Shown: positions 40,446-50,583, counted from the first letter of the stretch. The stretch: DNA of 54,542 bases from Acetobacterium woodii (GCA_016213825.1 JACQZP010000018.1:1-54542), one strand, 5' to 3'. Notes: generated by a model not told the origin, from the letters alone. Program-made: numbers and translations.

Positions 40446-41453
40446 ATGAAATTAGAAGTGAGTATTAATAAAGCTATTTTGCATGTATTGGACACAAACG
40501 CAAATATACCGGTATTATCGGATATGCTGTTGAACATGACGGTAACAGTTAAGGAATATATCGAAAAGCATGTGGAGAAATCACTGAAGGATCCAGAGAT
40601 AAAGCGGACTGTTTTCAGAGCGGGCAGTCCATTTAAAGATCGGGTAGCTGATTATCGAAATAATCCCCACGAACTGATCAGAGTCAGTTCTGAGATTTCA
40701 CAGCTATTCTTTGATTATATGTTGGAGAACATTGAAATTCCCTCGGCTGATTTGGTTTTTGTGGACTTTAGTGTGGAACACGAAACCTACCTGGGAATTT
40801 TCAAGTTCAACTATAAGCAGGGGTATATTCATTATGTGAACACCGACAATGGTTTAACCAATGATATCCTGGTTCAGCCCTGTGTACTGCCCACAGAAAG
40901 TCAAAAGTTAGACGAGTTTATCCTGATAAATTTAGCAACTGATGAAGTGCTAATTAAAGAAAAGAAGTTTACAATCAATAATGAAAAAGACTATTATATT
41001 TCCAACCAGCTGATTTTCTGTGAGCCGGCGATATCGGAAAAAGCTGCCTTTGATATTATCGATAAAACAGTCAAAGAAGTGATCGTCAGAGAATACGGCG
41101 GTGATTATGAAAAATTAAACACTGCCAAAGCCGTACTGGCTGATGATTATGAAATGGAAAGCGAAATTGATGTCGATAATTTTGCGAAGACAGTTTTTGA
41201 CGGTGACACCACCATTCAGGATCAGTTTAAAGAGCGCTTGGAAGAAAAAGGTCTCTATGAGAAGAAAATTCCGGTTACCGCAAATATTGAAAAGAAAATA
41301 TATGGTAAACAAAAATTTATAACCGATACCGGTATTGAAATCAGCATTCCCATGGATCAATTAAAACGAAATGATATTATCGAATTTAAAAACAACCCAG
41401 ATGGAACCATTTCGGTGGAGATCAAGAATATCGGACTTTTAAATCAAAAATAG
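40446..41453 (+). CDS. Nucleoid-associated protein, NdpA family
   Basis: A 335-residue protein of the NdpA/YejK family (37-kDa nucleoid-associated). The N-terminal INKAILHVLDTNANIPVLSD and FSVEHETYLGIFKFNYKQGY are family hallmarks. Members bind DNA non-specifically in Proteobacteria, while the Firmicute members are uncharacterised. It stands alone between the tRNA cluster and aroD. A weak ribosome site (TAGGAAATGTT) precedes the ATG. Confidence 0.85.
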   Translation: MKLEVSINKAILHVLDTNANIPVLSDMLLNMTVTVKEYIEKHVEKSLKDPEIKRTVFRAGSPFKDRVADYRNNPHELIRVSSEISQLFFDYMLENIEIPSADLVFVDFSVEHETYLGIFKFNYKQGYIHYVNTDNGLTNDILVQPCVLPTESQKLDEFILINLATDEVLIKEKKFTINNEKDYYISNQLIFCEPAISEKAAFDIIDKTVKEVIVREYGGDYEKLNTAKAVLADDYEMESEIDVDNFAKTVFDGDTTIQDQFKERLEEKGLYEKKIPVTANIEKKIYGKQKFITDTGIEISIPMDQLKRNDIIEFKNNPDGTISVEIKNIGLLNQK

Positions 41454-41528
41454 TCAGATAAATTAAATTGTAAAAAGTTTCCGATACATGATGAATCATC
41501 TCAATTTGGAAGGGAGAATCTTATCAAT

Positions 41529-42281
41529 ATGGAAAAAGCATTTAAAGTAATCTCAAAAAATACCTTTGCATCCTGCATTCCGTTAATTAGCGCAAATCGA
41601 AACGAATTATTGGCTGATGTTGAGGTGGGCGTAGCAAATGGGTGTGATTTTTTAGAATGGCGGCGCGACCACTATCGGCAGGGTGACATTTTAACGTCTG
41701 CAGATGAGTTGGCGCTGTTAACCGAAATAAAAAAAAGAATGCCAAACCAGGGACTTATTTATACCTATCGCAGTCATCGTGAAGGTGGTGTTTTTAAAAC
41801 CTCAGATGAAGTTCGGGAAGCCGCCATTAATACCGCCATTAAAAGTAATCTGGTGGATTATGTAGATGTCGAACTTCACAGCGAAGCTGCTTTCTTAGAA
41901 CGGATTAAAGCGCTTTTAAAAACCAGTCATACCCAATGGGTCGTATCACATCATAACTTTGAAAAAACCCCAACCTCAGCGGAAATTAGCGCTATTTATA
42001 CAGCTATGGAAAGCGCTGGAGGAGATGTCCTTAAACTGGCAGTGATGCCGAATTCGATGGACGATATTCGCCAGTTAATGTGTGCCACCCTCAACCATAA
42101 CGGACAATCACTCAAAGCGGTCATTGCGATTGCGATGGGCGAGTCCGGCGGAATAACTCGGATTGCGCCGGAATTATGCGGCGGATCCTTGACTTATGTG
42201 GCTGGCGCCGGGAAAACAGCTCCAGGGCAGCTTAGCTTGGAAGAGATTATCGATTTAAGAAAAAGAATCGCTCTGATATAA
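41529..42281 (+). CDS. aroD: 3-dehydroquinate dehydratase, type I
   Basis: A 250-residue shikimate-pathway enzyme that dehydrates 3-dehydroquinate through a Schiff base. EWRRDHY (43-49) and TYRSHREGG (79-87) form the substrate site, VVSHHNF gives the catalytic His (H142), and LKLAV gives the Schiff-base lysine K169. The tail GESGGITRIAPE and AGKTAPGQLS is typical. GGAAGGGAG precedes the ATG at a rather long distance. The stop lies inside the shared terminator. Confidence 0.97.
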   Translation: MEKAFKVISKNTFASCIPLISANRNELLADVEVGVANGCDFLEWRRDHYRQGDILTSADELALLTEIKKRMPNQGLIYTYRSHREGGVFKTSDEVREAAINTAIKSNLVDYVDVELHSEAAFLERIKALLKTSHTQWVVSHHNFEKTPTSAEISAIYTAMESAGGDVLKLAVMPNSMDDIRQLMCATLNHNGQSLKAVIAIAMGESGGITRIAPELCGGSLTYVAGAGKTAPGQLSLEEIIDLRKRIALI

Positions 42282-42298
42282 TCAGAGCGATTCTTTTT
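42263..42298. terminator. Bidirectional terminator spanning two stop codons
   Basis: A perfect 15-bp stem (42263-42277 with 42281-42295) with a 3-nt loop and T5 on both strands. The aroD stop (42279-42281) and the stop of the convergent PAP2 gene (42282-42284) lie in its loop and stem. Confidence 0.92.
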
Positions 42299-42830
42299 CT
42301 AGAAAGGCAACCATCCAGGGTTTTGTTTTAAATCGCAAAACAAACCATTTGGATAGGAGAGCACAGATGATCCCAATTACTATGCCGACCAGAACATCAG
42401 TAGGGTAATGAACAAAAAGGTAAAGTCGGGAAAAGCAGACAAGCAGTGCAAAACCAAGAAGCATCCACCGCCACCGATCTTTTCGGGTTATGAAATATGC
42501 CCAAACAAAGGCAAAAACAGAAGCACTGTGACCGGAAGGAAATGAGAATCCTCGAGGATCTGGCAAAAGTATTTGGATCTCATAAATAGTGTATGGCCGA
42601 GGTCGAGCGACAATTGGCTTAATGATAGCATTGACGATCATAAAATTCAACAGCAGGGAAACCAGAATAATGAGGCCCGTTAATCGGGTTTCTTTTTTTA
42701 GGATCAGCAACAGAGCAGTTAGCATGGCAAGAACGCCATCGCCCCAAAGGTTCGTGATGAAGATGAAGAAGCCATTGAGTTGGTCAATCACAAGATACTC
42801 ATGAATCCATACGAGAATATTCAGATCCAT
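42282..42830 (-). CDS. PAP2-family phosphatase
   Basis: A 182-residue integral membrane phosphatase. The three PAP2 motifs are complete: KPIVARPRP (C1), PSGHS (C2) and SRLYLFVHYPTD (C3), with about five membrane helices. Likely substrates are undecaprenyl pyrophosphate or phosphatidylglycerol phosphate; the sequence does not decide. It directly follows ung, ATG next to the ung stop, in an HAD-ung-pap2 operon. Confidence 0.93.
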   Translation of the reverse strand: MDLNILVWIHEYLVIDQLNGFFIFITNLWGDGVLAMLTALLLILKKETRLTGLIILVSLLLNFMIVNAIIKPIVARPRPYTIYEIQILLPDPRGFSFPSGHSASVFAFVWAYFITRKDRWRWMLLGFALLVCFSRLYLFVHYPTDVLVGIVIGIICALLSKWFVLRFKTKPWMVAFLEKESL

Positions 42831-43529
42831 TTAATTTATCTCAGTGGCGGGATCAAGATTTTTGATTTCCCAGTTAATCGGTTCAATCCCTCGGGCCACC
42901 AATAGTGCGTTGGCTTTTGAAAAAGGCCGACTGCCGAAAAAACCTCGGTGGGCGGATAGCGGACTGGGATGGGGCGATGCAATAATCGGGTGACGGGAGT
43001 TGGTAATCAGTGCTTTTTTATTTTGAGCATCCCGACCCCAGAGAATAAAAATAACGGGCTCTTCCCGGTTGTTTAAAGTTTCAATGATCCGGCTGGTGAA
43101 GGTCTCCCAACCGACATTGCGATGGGAGCCAGCTTCTCCGCCGCGAACAGTAAGAACAGCATTAAGAAGCAGTACCCCCTGTTCGGCCCAACTGGTTAAG
43201 CAACCGTGGTTGGGAATGGGATAGCCTAAATCGGTTTCCAGTTCTTTATAAATGTTAAGCAGCGAAGGGGGAATAATGACCCCAGGTTTGACCGAAAAAG
43301 ACAGCCCATGGGCCTGGTTGGGACCATGATAGGGATCCTGGCCAATGATACAAACCTTGGTACCTGTTAATGAGGTAAAATGGAAAGCGTTGAAAATATC
43401 ACCCATAGGTGGATAAACCACCCGGCTTTTGTATTCTGTGATCAGAAACTGTCGTAGCTTTAAATAGTAATCTTCTTTGAGTTCTTGTTGAATGGGATTT
43501 TCCCAATCGTTATTAAAATGAATCGGCAT
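42831..43529 (-). CDS. ung: Uracil-DNA glycosylase, family 1
   Basis: A 232-residue enzyme that removes uracil from DNA to start base-excision repair. GQDPYHG has the catalytic Asp (D65), and [11 protein letters not shown] has the catalytic His (H187) and the minor-groove loop. [17 protein letters not shown] is also typical. Full length. Its 5' end overlaps the HAD gene by 17 nt. Confidence 0.97.
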   Translation of the reverse strand: MPIHFNNDWENPIQQELKEDYYLKLRQFLITEYKSRVVYPPMGDIFNAFHFTSLTGTKVCIIGQDPYHGPNQAHGLSFSVKPGVIIPPSLLNIYKELETDLGYPIPNHGCLTSWAEQGVLLLNAVLTVRGGEAGSHRNVGWETFTSRIIETLNNREEPVIFILWGRDAQNKKALITNSRHPIIASPHPSPLSAHRGFFGSRPFSKANALLVARGIEPINWEIKNLDPATEIN

Positions 43530-44214
43530 GGCTTAATCTCCTGTAAAAATGTTTGCTGAAATCTGGGGTCATAAGTTCCCGAAAGCTTTGAATATGATGA
43601 AGGCTGGATTCTTTAATGGTCTCAAGTCGATGAGATTGGAGCGCATCATCAACAGAAATAACCGACATTCCGGCAGCTTTCGCACCATGAATGCCTTCTA
43701 AGGTATCTTCAAAAACCAGACAATGTTCCGGCGGAACGTCAAGCGCTTTGGCAGCATCTAAAAAGACATCGGGATAAGGTTTGCCCCGTCCGACTTCACA
43801 GGTAAAGTGGAGTGAATGAAAATACCCATCAATACCATATTGGGGTAGAAACAGCTCCAGGGTGGATCGTGTATTTGAGGTGGCGATGGACATCGGTATA
43901 TCATGGGCAAAAACCCAGGATAAAAAGGGCAGAGCACCTGGTTTAAAACCTATCTCATTAAGAATGGCATTGCGGGACATCACATCCCATTCTGCTTTGA
44001 TATCCTCAATGGAGTCGGATAAATGAAACCGCTTTTTAAAATATTCGGCGGTCTCGGTGAAACTCTTACCAGATATAGCCATCGACAAATCTTCAGGGCA
44101 GGCGAGTCCCCGACGCCCCAGAAAATCCACATCAATTTGGTGCCAGAGATTCATGGAATCCACGAGGGTGCCATCAAAATCGAATATAATTGCGCTTATT
44201 TGTTTGGTTATCAT
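43513..44214 (-). CDS. HAD-superfamily hydrolase
   Basis: A 233-residue phosphatase or phosphomutase of the beta-phosphoglucomutase-like subgroup. Motif [10 protein letters not shown] (nucleophile D12, acid D14), motif II SNT, motif [13 protein letters not shown] and [10 protein letters not shown] helical cap follows residue 17. It heads an operon with ung and PAP2. The substrate cannot be inferred; phosphoglycolate or sugar phosphates are likely. Confidence 0.92.
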   Translation of the reverse strand: MITKQISAIIFDFDGTLVDSMNLWHQIDVDFLGRRGLACPEDLSMAISGKSFTETAEYFKKRFHLSDSIEDIKAEWDVMSRNAILNEIGFKPGALPFLSWVFAHDIPMSIATSNTRSTLELFLPQYGIDGYFHSLHFTCEVGRGKPYPDVFLDAAKALDVPPEHCLVFEDTLEGIHGAKAAGMSVISVDDALQSHRLETIKESSLHHIQSFRELMTPDFSKHFYRRLSHADSF

Positions 44215-44244
44215 GAGGGGGGCCTTTCAGAATGTAGTGTCTTG

Positions 44245-44272
44245 ATTATACACCATAAAAGCAGGTTTTCAA
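44245..44272 (-). promoter_or_regulatory. Promoter of HAD-ung-PAP2 operon
   Basis: Read leftwards: TTGAAA (complement of 44267-44272), 16 bp, TATAAT (complement of 44245-44250), 31 bp before the HAD start. Confidence 0.8.
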
Positions 44273-44355
44273 CCATGATTTTTTATTCCAAAGAAGGCAG
44301 GATTATGATACAATGGATAAAGTATACAATATTATAAGTACAACGAGAGGGAAAG

Positions 44356-45234
44356 ATGGATAAGATTAGTTTAAAAGCCAAGGCCAAAGTGAATCTGTCA
44401 TTGGATGTTACCGGGATCAGAGCAGATGGCTATCACGAAATGCGGATGATCAATCATTCCATCGATCTGGAAGATATATTGACCTTTGAAGCATGTGATG
44501 AAGGGGTTATCCTGACATCAAATGATCAGACAATTCCGCTGGATGAACGAAATCTGGTAATGAAAGCGGCACTAAATCTACAAAATAAATTTAATATTAA
44601 GCAGGGTGTTAAAATTCATCTTGAGAAAAAAATTCCGGCCCAAGCGGGTCTAGCCGGTGGGAGCAGTGATGCGGCGGCGACTTTAAAGGGACTCAATATC
44701 ATTTGGAATCTCAATCTGTCAATCAAGGAACTTTTGGCAATTGGGGTGACAATTGGGGCGGATGTTCCCTATTGCCTGGTTGGTGGCACCGCTCTGGTGG
44801 AAGGCATCGGCGAGCAAATTACCCCGCTGAAAGATCTTAAAAGCATGCCAGTCTTGGTGGTAAAACCAGATATCAACATCGCTACCCCCTGGGCGTTTAA
44901 GCAGCTTGATGAGCTGACGATCGAAAAACATCCAGATATCAAAGCGATTATCCAATTACTGGAAGCTAATGACTATAATGGACTGAAAGACATCATTGGA
45001 AATGTTTTTGAGGCGGTTGCCTTCACCACATATCCGGAAATAGCAGAAATAAAAAAAGAAATGTTAGAACAGGGTGCGATTGCATCAATCATGACCGGCA
45101 GTGGTTCGACTGTGATCGGCTATTTCCTGAATCAGGAATTGGCGGAGCAGTCATATCGACGATTTAATGAAAAATATAAAATGTGTTTTTTGATTGGGAC
45201 AAAGGAAGATGAAGGAGAAGATTATGTGGGATGA
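44356..45234 (+). CDS. ispE: CDP-methylerythritol kinase
   Basis: A 292-residue GHMP kinase. It phosphorylates 4-diphosphocytidyl-2-C-methylerythritol in the MEP isoprenoid pathway. KAKVNLSLDV with DGYHEM is the substrate strand, AGLAGGSSDAA (about 97-107) is the ATP loop, and MTGSGSTVIG is the C-terminal GHMP motif. GAGAGGGAAAG precedes the ATG. It overlaps the GntR gene by 11 nt, so both are co-expressed. Confidence 0.97.
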   Translation: MDKISLKAKAKVNLSLDVTGIRADGYHEMRMINHSIDLEDILTFEACDEGVILTSNDQTIPLDERNLVMKAALNLQNKFNIKQGVKIHLEKKIPAQAGLAGGSSDAAATLKGLNIIWNLNLSIKELLAIGVTIGADVPYCLVGGTALVEGIGEQITPLKDLKSMPVLVVKPDINIATPWAFKQLDELTIEKHPDIKAIIQLLEANDYNGLKDIIGNVFEAVAFTTYPEIAEIKKEMLEQGAIASIMTGSGSTVIGYFLNQELAEQSYRRFNEKYKMCFLIGTKEDEGEDYVG

Positions 45235-45910
45235 AAAAAAAGGCTTAAGTCTTGATATAAGCTCATGCAAGCCATTGCGGGAAATTGTTTTTGAAACAAT
45301 TCGCTGTGCTATTATTACTGGAGAACTACAACCGGGACAGCGTTTAATGGAGGTTCAATTAGCCGAGCAAATGGGTGTCAGTAGAACCCCGGTGCGCGAG
45401 TCCATCCGCAAGCTGGAATTGGAAGGTTTGGTAAAAATGGTGCCGCGAAAAGGTGTTTACGTTACCCCGATGTCAGTTAATGACCTCAAAGAAATGATGG
45501 AAATACGTCGAGCGTTGGAAGGGCTGGCCGCGGAACTGGCTGCTTTGAATGCTTCAAAGGAAGAAATTCATGGACTTTATGAAGCCAACGAGCGTTTTGG
45601 TGAATCGGCCCTGCAAAATGATGAAGAGGGAATTATCAAACATGATATGCTAATTCATGAAACCATTTATAAAGCCTCAAAAAATGTTAAACTGTTGACG
45701 ATGATTAATAGCTTAAGAGAACAAATGCAGCGGTTTCGGGCTGAATATGTCCATCGCATTGATGATAAAAATCCGCTGGTAAATCAGCACATGGAAATAA
45801 TCAGACAGATCGAAAAAGGCGAGGGCATGAAAGCCAACCTTGCCGCATGCGAACATATTTATACAACTGGAGACAGTATGCTGAGTTTACTGGAAAAACA
45901 GGTCGAATAA
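45224..45910 (+). CDS. GntR-family regulator (FadR/FCD)
   Basis: A 228-residue regulator. The winged helix is EVQLAEQMGVSRTPVRESIR, then LELEGLVKMVPRKGVYV; the FCD ligand domain follows, with metal-binding Asp/His in HDMLIHETIY and later NQHMEII. FCD proteins sense small acids. ATG 45224 follows AAGGAGAAG. It is coupled to ispE, a common pairing in clostridia, with no stated target. Confidence 0.93.
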   Translation: MWDEKKGLSLDISSCKPLREIVFETIRCAIITGELQPGQRLMEVQLAEQMGVSRTPVRESIRKLELEGLVKMVPRKGVYVTPMSVNDLKEMMEIRRALEGLAAELAALNASKEEIHGLYEANERFGESALQNDEEGIIKHDMLIHETIYKASKNVKLLTMINSLREQMQRFRAEYVHRIDDKNPLVNQHMEIIRQIEKGEGMKANLAACEHIYTTGDSMLSLLEKQVE

Positions 45911-45911
45911 A

Positions 45912-45962
45912 AAAACGCTTCCTGGCAAAAACAAAAGATGTTTTTGCCAGGAAGCGTTTTAT
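45912..45962. terminator. Bidirectional terminator (21-bp stem)
   Basis: A perfect 21-bp inverted repeat (45912-45932 with 45940-45960), 7-nt loop, T-runs on both strands. It separates the convergent GntR and lspA genes. Confidence 0.93.
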
Positions 45963-45972
45963 TTAAAAATAA

Positions 45973-46452
45973 TTATTCTAATTTACCAAAATCGTTGTTC
46001 TCTAAAAAATTCTTATTATTAAATAAAGCAAGCACCAAAATGATACTACCACAGACAACAAACATATCAGCAAAATTAAAGATTGCAAACTTGATCATGC
46101 GAAAATCCAGAAAGTCGACCACAAAATTCAAGCGCAGTCGATCCAATAAATTACCGGCAGCTCCGCCGATAATAAAGGCCAGCGATACATTAATGACCCG
46201 ATTTTCTTTGATGTTGGGAATTTTGATTAAAAAATAAATTAGTACACCAATAAAAACCAACGTCATAATGATCAAAAAGATTTGCATGTTTGTAAAAAAA
46301 CTGAAGGCAGCTCCGGTATTCTCAGCATAGGTCAGGTGGAAAACATTCGGGATAATCGGAAAAGTGTCCAGTGGCTTTATATGGGCAACGACCAGGTATT
46401 TTGAATATTGGTCAAGAAAGATAACAAAAAGGATAATGGCTATATAGATCAT
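45973..46452 (-). CDS. lspA: Prolipoprotein signal peptidase II
   Basis: A 159-residue membrane aspartic protease that cleaves signal peptides of lipoproteins, including the phage one at 5156. Four membrane helices, LTYAENTGAAF, and the catalytic Asp pair in GNLLDR (D104) and NFADMF (D129). GGAGAAACC upstream. Monocistronic. Confidence 0.96.
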   Translation of the reverse strand: MIYIAIILFVIFLDQYSKYLVVAHIKPLDTFPIIPNVFHLTYAENTGAAFSFFTNMQIFLIIMTLVFIGVLIYFLIKIPNIKENRVINVSLAFIIGGAAGNLLDRLRLNFVVDFLDFRMIKFAIFNFADMFVVCGSIILVLALFNNKNFLENNDFGKLE

Positions 46453-46645
46453 GGTTTCTCCTAAATAAAGAATTGGCTATATAAAAATATTATGATAATT
46501 TGCTCTAAAATACAAGGAAAACTTTAGTTGAATGCAGTTTTATTTTAGTTTAATCTTAATTTAAGAAACTATTTGAAACTGCTTTGAATTTTTTAAGTTA
46601 AATGTTAAGATATAATTCGAGTTAAATTCGAATCTGGAGGAGTGG

Positions 46646-47866
46646 GTGAAGGTTAAAATTGACAAAGAACTTGTTAAAAAATATGGTTATATTTTAGCCA
46701 GTGCAATTATATTGCTGCTGATTTATAAAATACTGGATAATTTCGGAATGATTGCCGACACTGTCGGAGGGGTTATAGCCAGCACTTTAGAAGTGCTCAG
46801 ACCGATTCTTCTGGGAGTTGTCCTGGCCTACTTTCTGTTCAGGCCGATGCGGGGAATTGAGAAGTTCATTTTCAAAGTTATTCCGAAAAGTATGAAGCGA
46901 TCACGGATCGTCCGTTTGATTGCCATTCTGGTGGTATATGTCATTACCATTGTGATCGTTGTCCTGTTTTTCTATGCAACGATTCCGTCGGTGGTGGAGA
47001 GCCTCACCGGTTTGATTTATCAAACCCCCCAGAACTTAGCGGTGATTGATGACTATTTGGGGAAAATTATGGCAAACGGCGGTGCCACCCAGGATATTAT
47101 CGCCAGTCTTAAATATGCTATTGACGGACTGCAAAGTATGACACCGCGGGATCTTTGGAACCAGGTAGCTTCTTACTTCGGGACAAATCCCGAGTCGCTT
47201 AAAGATATCAGCAGTGTAGCCTTTGTTTTTGTTAAGGGAACCATTGGCTTTATTATCTCTTTTTTCATTGTTTTTTTCATCGGGCTCTATTTAATGCTGG
47301 ATAAAGAAAGAATCATTGAACAGGTGGATCGTTTCACTAAAGCGGTAATGGGAAAGACTTCCTATGCAGCTGGTCATTGGGCAGTGATCACCATTGATGA
47401 TATTTTTTATAAATATTTTGCCGGAAAAATTCTGATCTCGATCCTGGTTGGCTTTGTCTATTATTTAGGGCTGCTGCTGATTGGGGTTAATTATGCGCCG
47501 CTCTTTGGGGTGATCATGGGAATTACCAATATGATTCCTTATTTTGGTCCAATTATCGGCGGGGTACTCAGTGTCGGAATTACCCTGATTGACGATCCGG
47601 TCAAAGCCTTATGGGTAGGGGTTTGGGTGGTTGTACTGCTGCAATTTGAAGGGAATATTCTGGCACCGAATTTTTTAGGGAAAATTGTTGAGCTCAATCC
47701 GTTTTGGGTGTTGGTCAGTGTAGTTGTTGGCGGCAGCCTCTTTGGAATCTGGGGAATGTTTATTGCCATCCCGATGTTTGCGGTAATCAAGGTATTTCTG
47801 GAAGAAGGCCTAACTCGCTGGGAAATCAAGAAAGAACAGATGGCTTTGGAAAAGCCTCAGGATTAG
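46646..47866 (+). CDS. AI-2E family transporter
   Basis: A 406-residue polytopic membrane protein of the UPF0118/AI-2E family, with about eight helices and the conserved IMGITNMIPYFGPIIGGV and LEGNILAPNFLGKIVELNP (here FEGNIL). The substrate is uncertain; related members move autoinducer-2 or act as sodium/proton antiporters. GTG start with GGAGG 5 nt before. TATAAT at 46611-46616 may be its -10. Confidence 0.92.
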   Translation: MKVKIDKELVKKYGYILASAIILLLIYKILDNFGMIADTVGGVIASTLEVLRPILLGVVLAYFLFRPMRGIEKFIFKVIPKSMKRSRIVRLIAILVVYVITIVIVVLFFYATIPSVVESLTGLIYQTPQNLAVIDDYLGKIMANGGATQDIIASLKYAIDGLQSMTPRDLWNQVASYFGTNPESLKDISSVAFVFVKGTIGFIISFFIVFFIGLYLMLDKERIIEQVDRFTKAVMGKTSYAAGHWAVITIDDIFYKYFAGKILISILVGFVYYLGLLLIGVNYAPLFGVIMGITNMIPYFGPIIGGVLSVGITLIDDPVKALWVGVWVVVLLQFEGNILAPNFLGKIVELNPFWVLVSVVVGGSLFGIWGMFIAIPMFAVIKVFLEEGLTRWEIKKEQMALEKPQD

Positions 47867-47962
47867 ACGATGAATTGTATTATGTTTCAAAGATAAATCC
47901 GAAAATAAATTAAGAAAATTAGCGGGCAATTCCCGCTGGAATCAAGAAAGGACATCGATTTA

Positions 47963-49189
47963 ATGGAGAGTGTATTTGACGTATTGCAGGAACGTGGGTT
48001 TATTGAACAATGTACCCACGAAGAGGAAATCAAAAAATTATTGGCGGAAGAATCCGTTTCTTTCTATATTGGCTTTGACCCAACGGCAGATAGTCTGCAC
48101 ATTGGACATTTTATTCAAATCATGGTTATGGCCCATATGCAACGGCACGGACATCGTCCGATTGCGCTGATCGGGGGCGGAACCACCATGATTGGGGATC
48201 CATCTGGACGGAGCGACATGCGTCAGGTTATGACTCCGGAACGGATTGCCGAGAATGGTGAAAAATTCAAAAAGGTTTTTGAAAAATTTCTGACCTTTGA
48301 AGATGACAAGGCAGTGATGCTCAATAATGCCCAGTGGTTGTTACCGCTTAATTATATTGATTTCTTGCGGGAAATCGGGACTCATTTTTCCGTCAATCGG
48401 ATGTTGGCGGCGGATTGCTATAAATCACGTCTGGAAAAAGGACTGACTTTTTTAGAATTCAATTACATGTTGCTTCAGGCTTATGACTTTTATGTGCTTC
48501 ATCAAGAACAGGGCTGTAAAATGCAGTTTGGCGGTAATGATCAATGGTCCAATATCATTGCTGGAGTTGAACTGGTCCGGCGAAAAGATGCCAAACAGGT
48601 GTATGGTATGACCTTTTCGCTATTAACCACCAGTGAAGGCATCAAAATGGGTAAAACGGCAAAGGGTGCGCTGTGGTTAGATCCGGAAAAAACATCACCT
48701 TATGATTTCTATCAATACTGGCGTAATGTTGCCGATGCTGATGTGGAAAAATGTCTGGCCCTGCTGACCTTTATTCCCATGGACGAGGTGCGCAGATTAG
48801 GTGCATTAAAAGATTCAGCTATTAATCAGGCCAAAGAAGTATTAGCCTTTACGGTTACCGAGATTATTCACGGCAACGCAGCAGCTCAAGAAGCTCAAAA
48901 TGCTGCCCGAAAACTGTTCGCCGGCGATCAGGGGAATGCGGATATCCCCAGCGTGGAATTATCAAAAGCTGAATTGGGAGAAGGTTTGGATATTCTGGCT
49001 TTATTGGAAATTGCTAAGCTGATCCCAACCCGCAGTGAAGGCCGACGCCTGGTGCAACAGGGTGGGATTCTTGTTGATGGGGAAAAAGTTGAAGATTTCA
49101 AACTTATGATAACCCCAACAGATTTTAAAGAGGGAAAACTTGTGCTTAAAAAAGGCAAGAAAGCCTTTAAACAAATCAATTTAGTATAG
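47963..49189 (+). CDS. tyrS: Tyrosyl-tRNA synthetase
   Basis: A 408-residue class I synthetase charging tRNA-Tyr, of which two identical genes lie in this window. SLHIGHF is the HIGH motif (46-49), KMGKT the KMSKS loop (about 228-232), and a C-terminal S4 domain ([19 protein letters not shown]) binds the tRNA. AGAAAGGACATCG precedes the ATG. No T-box leader is present. Confidence 0.98.
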   Translation: MESVFDVLQERGFIEQCTHEEEIKKLLAEESVSFYIGFDPTADSLHIGHFIQIMVMAHMQRHGHRPIALIGGGTTMIGDPSGRSDMRQVMTPERIAENGEKFKKVFEKFLTFEDDKAVMLNNAQWLLPLNYIDFLREIGTHFSVNRMLAADCYKSRLEKGLTFLEFNYMLLQAYDFYVLHQEQGCKMQFGGNDQWSNIIAGVELVRRKDAKQVYGMTFSLLTTSEGIKMGKTAKGALWLDPEKTSPYDFYQYWRNVADADVEKCLALLTFIPMDEVRRLGALKDSAINQAKEVLAFTVTEIIHGNAAAQEAQNAARKLFAGDQGNADIPSVELSKAELGEGLDILALLEIAKLIPTRSEGRRLVQQGGILVDGEKVEDFKLMITPTDFKEGKLVLKKGKKAFKQINLV

Positions 49190-49202
49190 AAAGGTGACCT
49201 AG

Positions 49203-50438
49203 ATGATCAGTTCAAAACCTGTTAGAGGAACACGGGACATATTGCCAGATGAAATGAAAATTAGGGATCGGTTGGAGCAGCAGATTCTGGCGGTTTATCG
49301 GGCCCACGGATTCAGTCGCATTGAAACACCGGTAATGGAAAATTTAGAACTCTTGCTGGGCAGTGACGGCGGCGAGAATTTGAAAATGCTCTTCACCATT
49401 TTAAAACGCGGTGAAAAACTTAAATTAAATCAGGATGCCAGTGTCCTGGATCTGTGCGACATGGGACTGCGGTTTGATCTGACCTTGCCGCTCAGTCGTT
49501 TTTATTCAAATAATCAGGAAGGTTTAGAAACGCCTTTCAAAGCCATTCAGATCGGTAATGTTTTTCGGGCAGAACGCCCGCAAAAGGGGCGTTTTCGGGC
49601 CTTTAAACAATGTGACATCGACATCATCGGGGATCCCTCTGTTCATGCCGAAATCGAGTTGATGGACACCACCGCCAAAGCGTTGCTGGCGATGGGCTTT
49701 AAAGGGTTCACCATTAAGGTGAATCATCGCCAGTTATTAAGCGAGGTCATTATAAAAGCTGGATTTGCCATAGATCAGGTCGGAACTGTCTGTATTTCAC
49801 TGGATAAAATGGACAAGATCGGCGCGGATGGCGTCACCAAAGAATTACTGGAAAAGGGTCATGGAGAAGAGCAGGTCGAAAAGCTGATGGCCTGTGTTAC
49901 CGGTGTCAATCTGGATAATCTGGATCAGTGGGTGGCAAATGTTGGCGCCATGGGAGAATTAACCGAGGTGATCAGTACCGTCAAAACCCTGGCGAAAGAT
50001 AATTATGAAGTGGTTTTTGATTTTTCACTGATTCGCGGGATGGGTTACTATACCGGCCTTATTTTTGAAGTCAGCTATGGCCCCTATGGTTATTCCATTG
50101 CCGGTGGCGGTCGCTATGACAACATGATCGGGAAGTATAGTAAGGTTTCGGTGCCAGCCGTTGGCTTTTCGATTGGCTTCGAGCGGATTATTACCATTCT
50201 CATGGAAGAACAACAGAACGCCCAACAAATCGATCCGGCGATGATTCTGTTTTATGATTCGCAAACCAATAGCATGGTGGAGGTGATTAGCGAAGCAGAT
50301 CGCTGGCGAAGCAATGGCTATCTGGTGAATTTGGTGGCGATGAAGAAAAAATTCGGAAAACAGATTGCCGCCTGGGATAATGGACAATATGAAGGCTTTC
50401 TGGTCTTTGGTCGGGATGAAGAAATAAAGAATTTTTAA
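49203..50438 (+). CDS. hisS: Histidyl-tRNA synthetase
   Basis: A 411-residue class II synthetase. Motif 1 GTRDILPDE, motif 2 GNVFRAERPQKGRFRAFKQC, the histidine signatures RGMGYYTG and GGGRYDNM, and motif 3 GFSIGFERI. The C-terminal anticodon-binding domain is shorter than usual, about 75 residues. It lies 13 bp after tyrS and is co-transcribed. HisZ is less likely since histidine-binding residues are kept. Confidence 0.93.
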   Translation: MISSKPVRGTRDILPDEMKIRDRLEQQILAVYRAHGFSRIETPVMENLELLLGSDGGENLKMLFTILKRGEKLKLNQDASVLDLCDMGLRFDLTLPLSRFYSNNQEGLETPFKAIQIGNVFRAERPQKGRFRAFKQCDIDIIGDPSVHAEIELMDTTAKALLAMGFKGFTIKVNHRQLLSEVIIKAGFAIDQVGTVCISLDKMDKIGADGVTKELLEKGHGEEQVEKLMACVTGVNLDNLDQWVANVGAMGELTEVISTVKTLAKDNYEVVFDFSLIRGMGYYTGLIFEVSYGPYGYSIAGGGRYDNMIGKYSKVSVPAVGFSIGFERIITILMEEQQNAQQIDPAMILFYDSQTNSMVEVISEADRWRSNGYLVNLVAMKKKFGKQIAAWDNGQYEGFLVFGRDEEIKNF

Positions 50439-50476
50439 GAAAACTTTTTAAGAAAACTTTTTAAGAAAACTTAATA
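50437..50476. repeat. 13-bp tandem repeat
   Basis: The unit AAGAAAACTTTTT is present nearly three times in a row, the first beginning at the last two bases of the hisS stop codon. Purely intergenic; a slippage-prone tract. Confidence 0.9.
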
Positions 50477-50487
50477 ATTATTACTCA

Positions 50488-50524
50488 AAATACCGGTGTG
50501 CGATGGTTACACCGGTATTTTTTA
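50488..50524 (+). terminator. Terminator of tyrS-hisS
   Basis: A 12-bp stem (AAATACCGGTGT with its complement at 50509-50520), 9-nt loop and six T. Confidence 0.92.
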
Positions 50525-50574
50525 GTTGATATTTAATTTATATACATTATTATTAAGAATAAATTGAAATACTA

Positions 50575-50583
50575 TGCTATAAT
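50575..50583 (+). promoter_or_regulatory. Extended -10 promoter of rRNA methylase gene
   Basis: TGCTATAAT: perfect TATAAT (50578-50583) with the TGn extension. No good -35 is present, as is common for extended -10 promoters. Confidence 0.55.

Noticed and set aside
47867-47962. Possible T-box leader before tyrS
   Set aside because: The gap is under 100 bp and has no T-box consensus, specifier stem or terminator; only a short GCGGG/CCCGC stem is seen.
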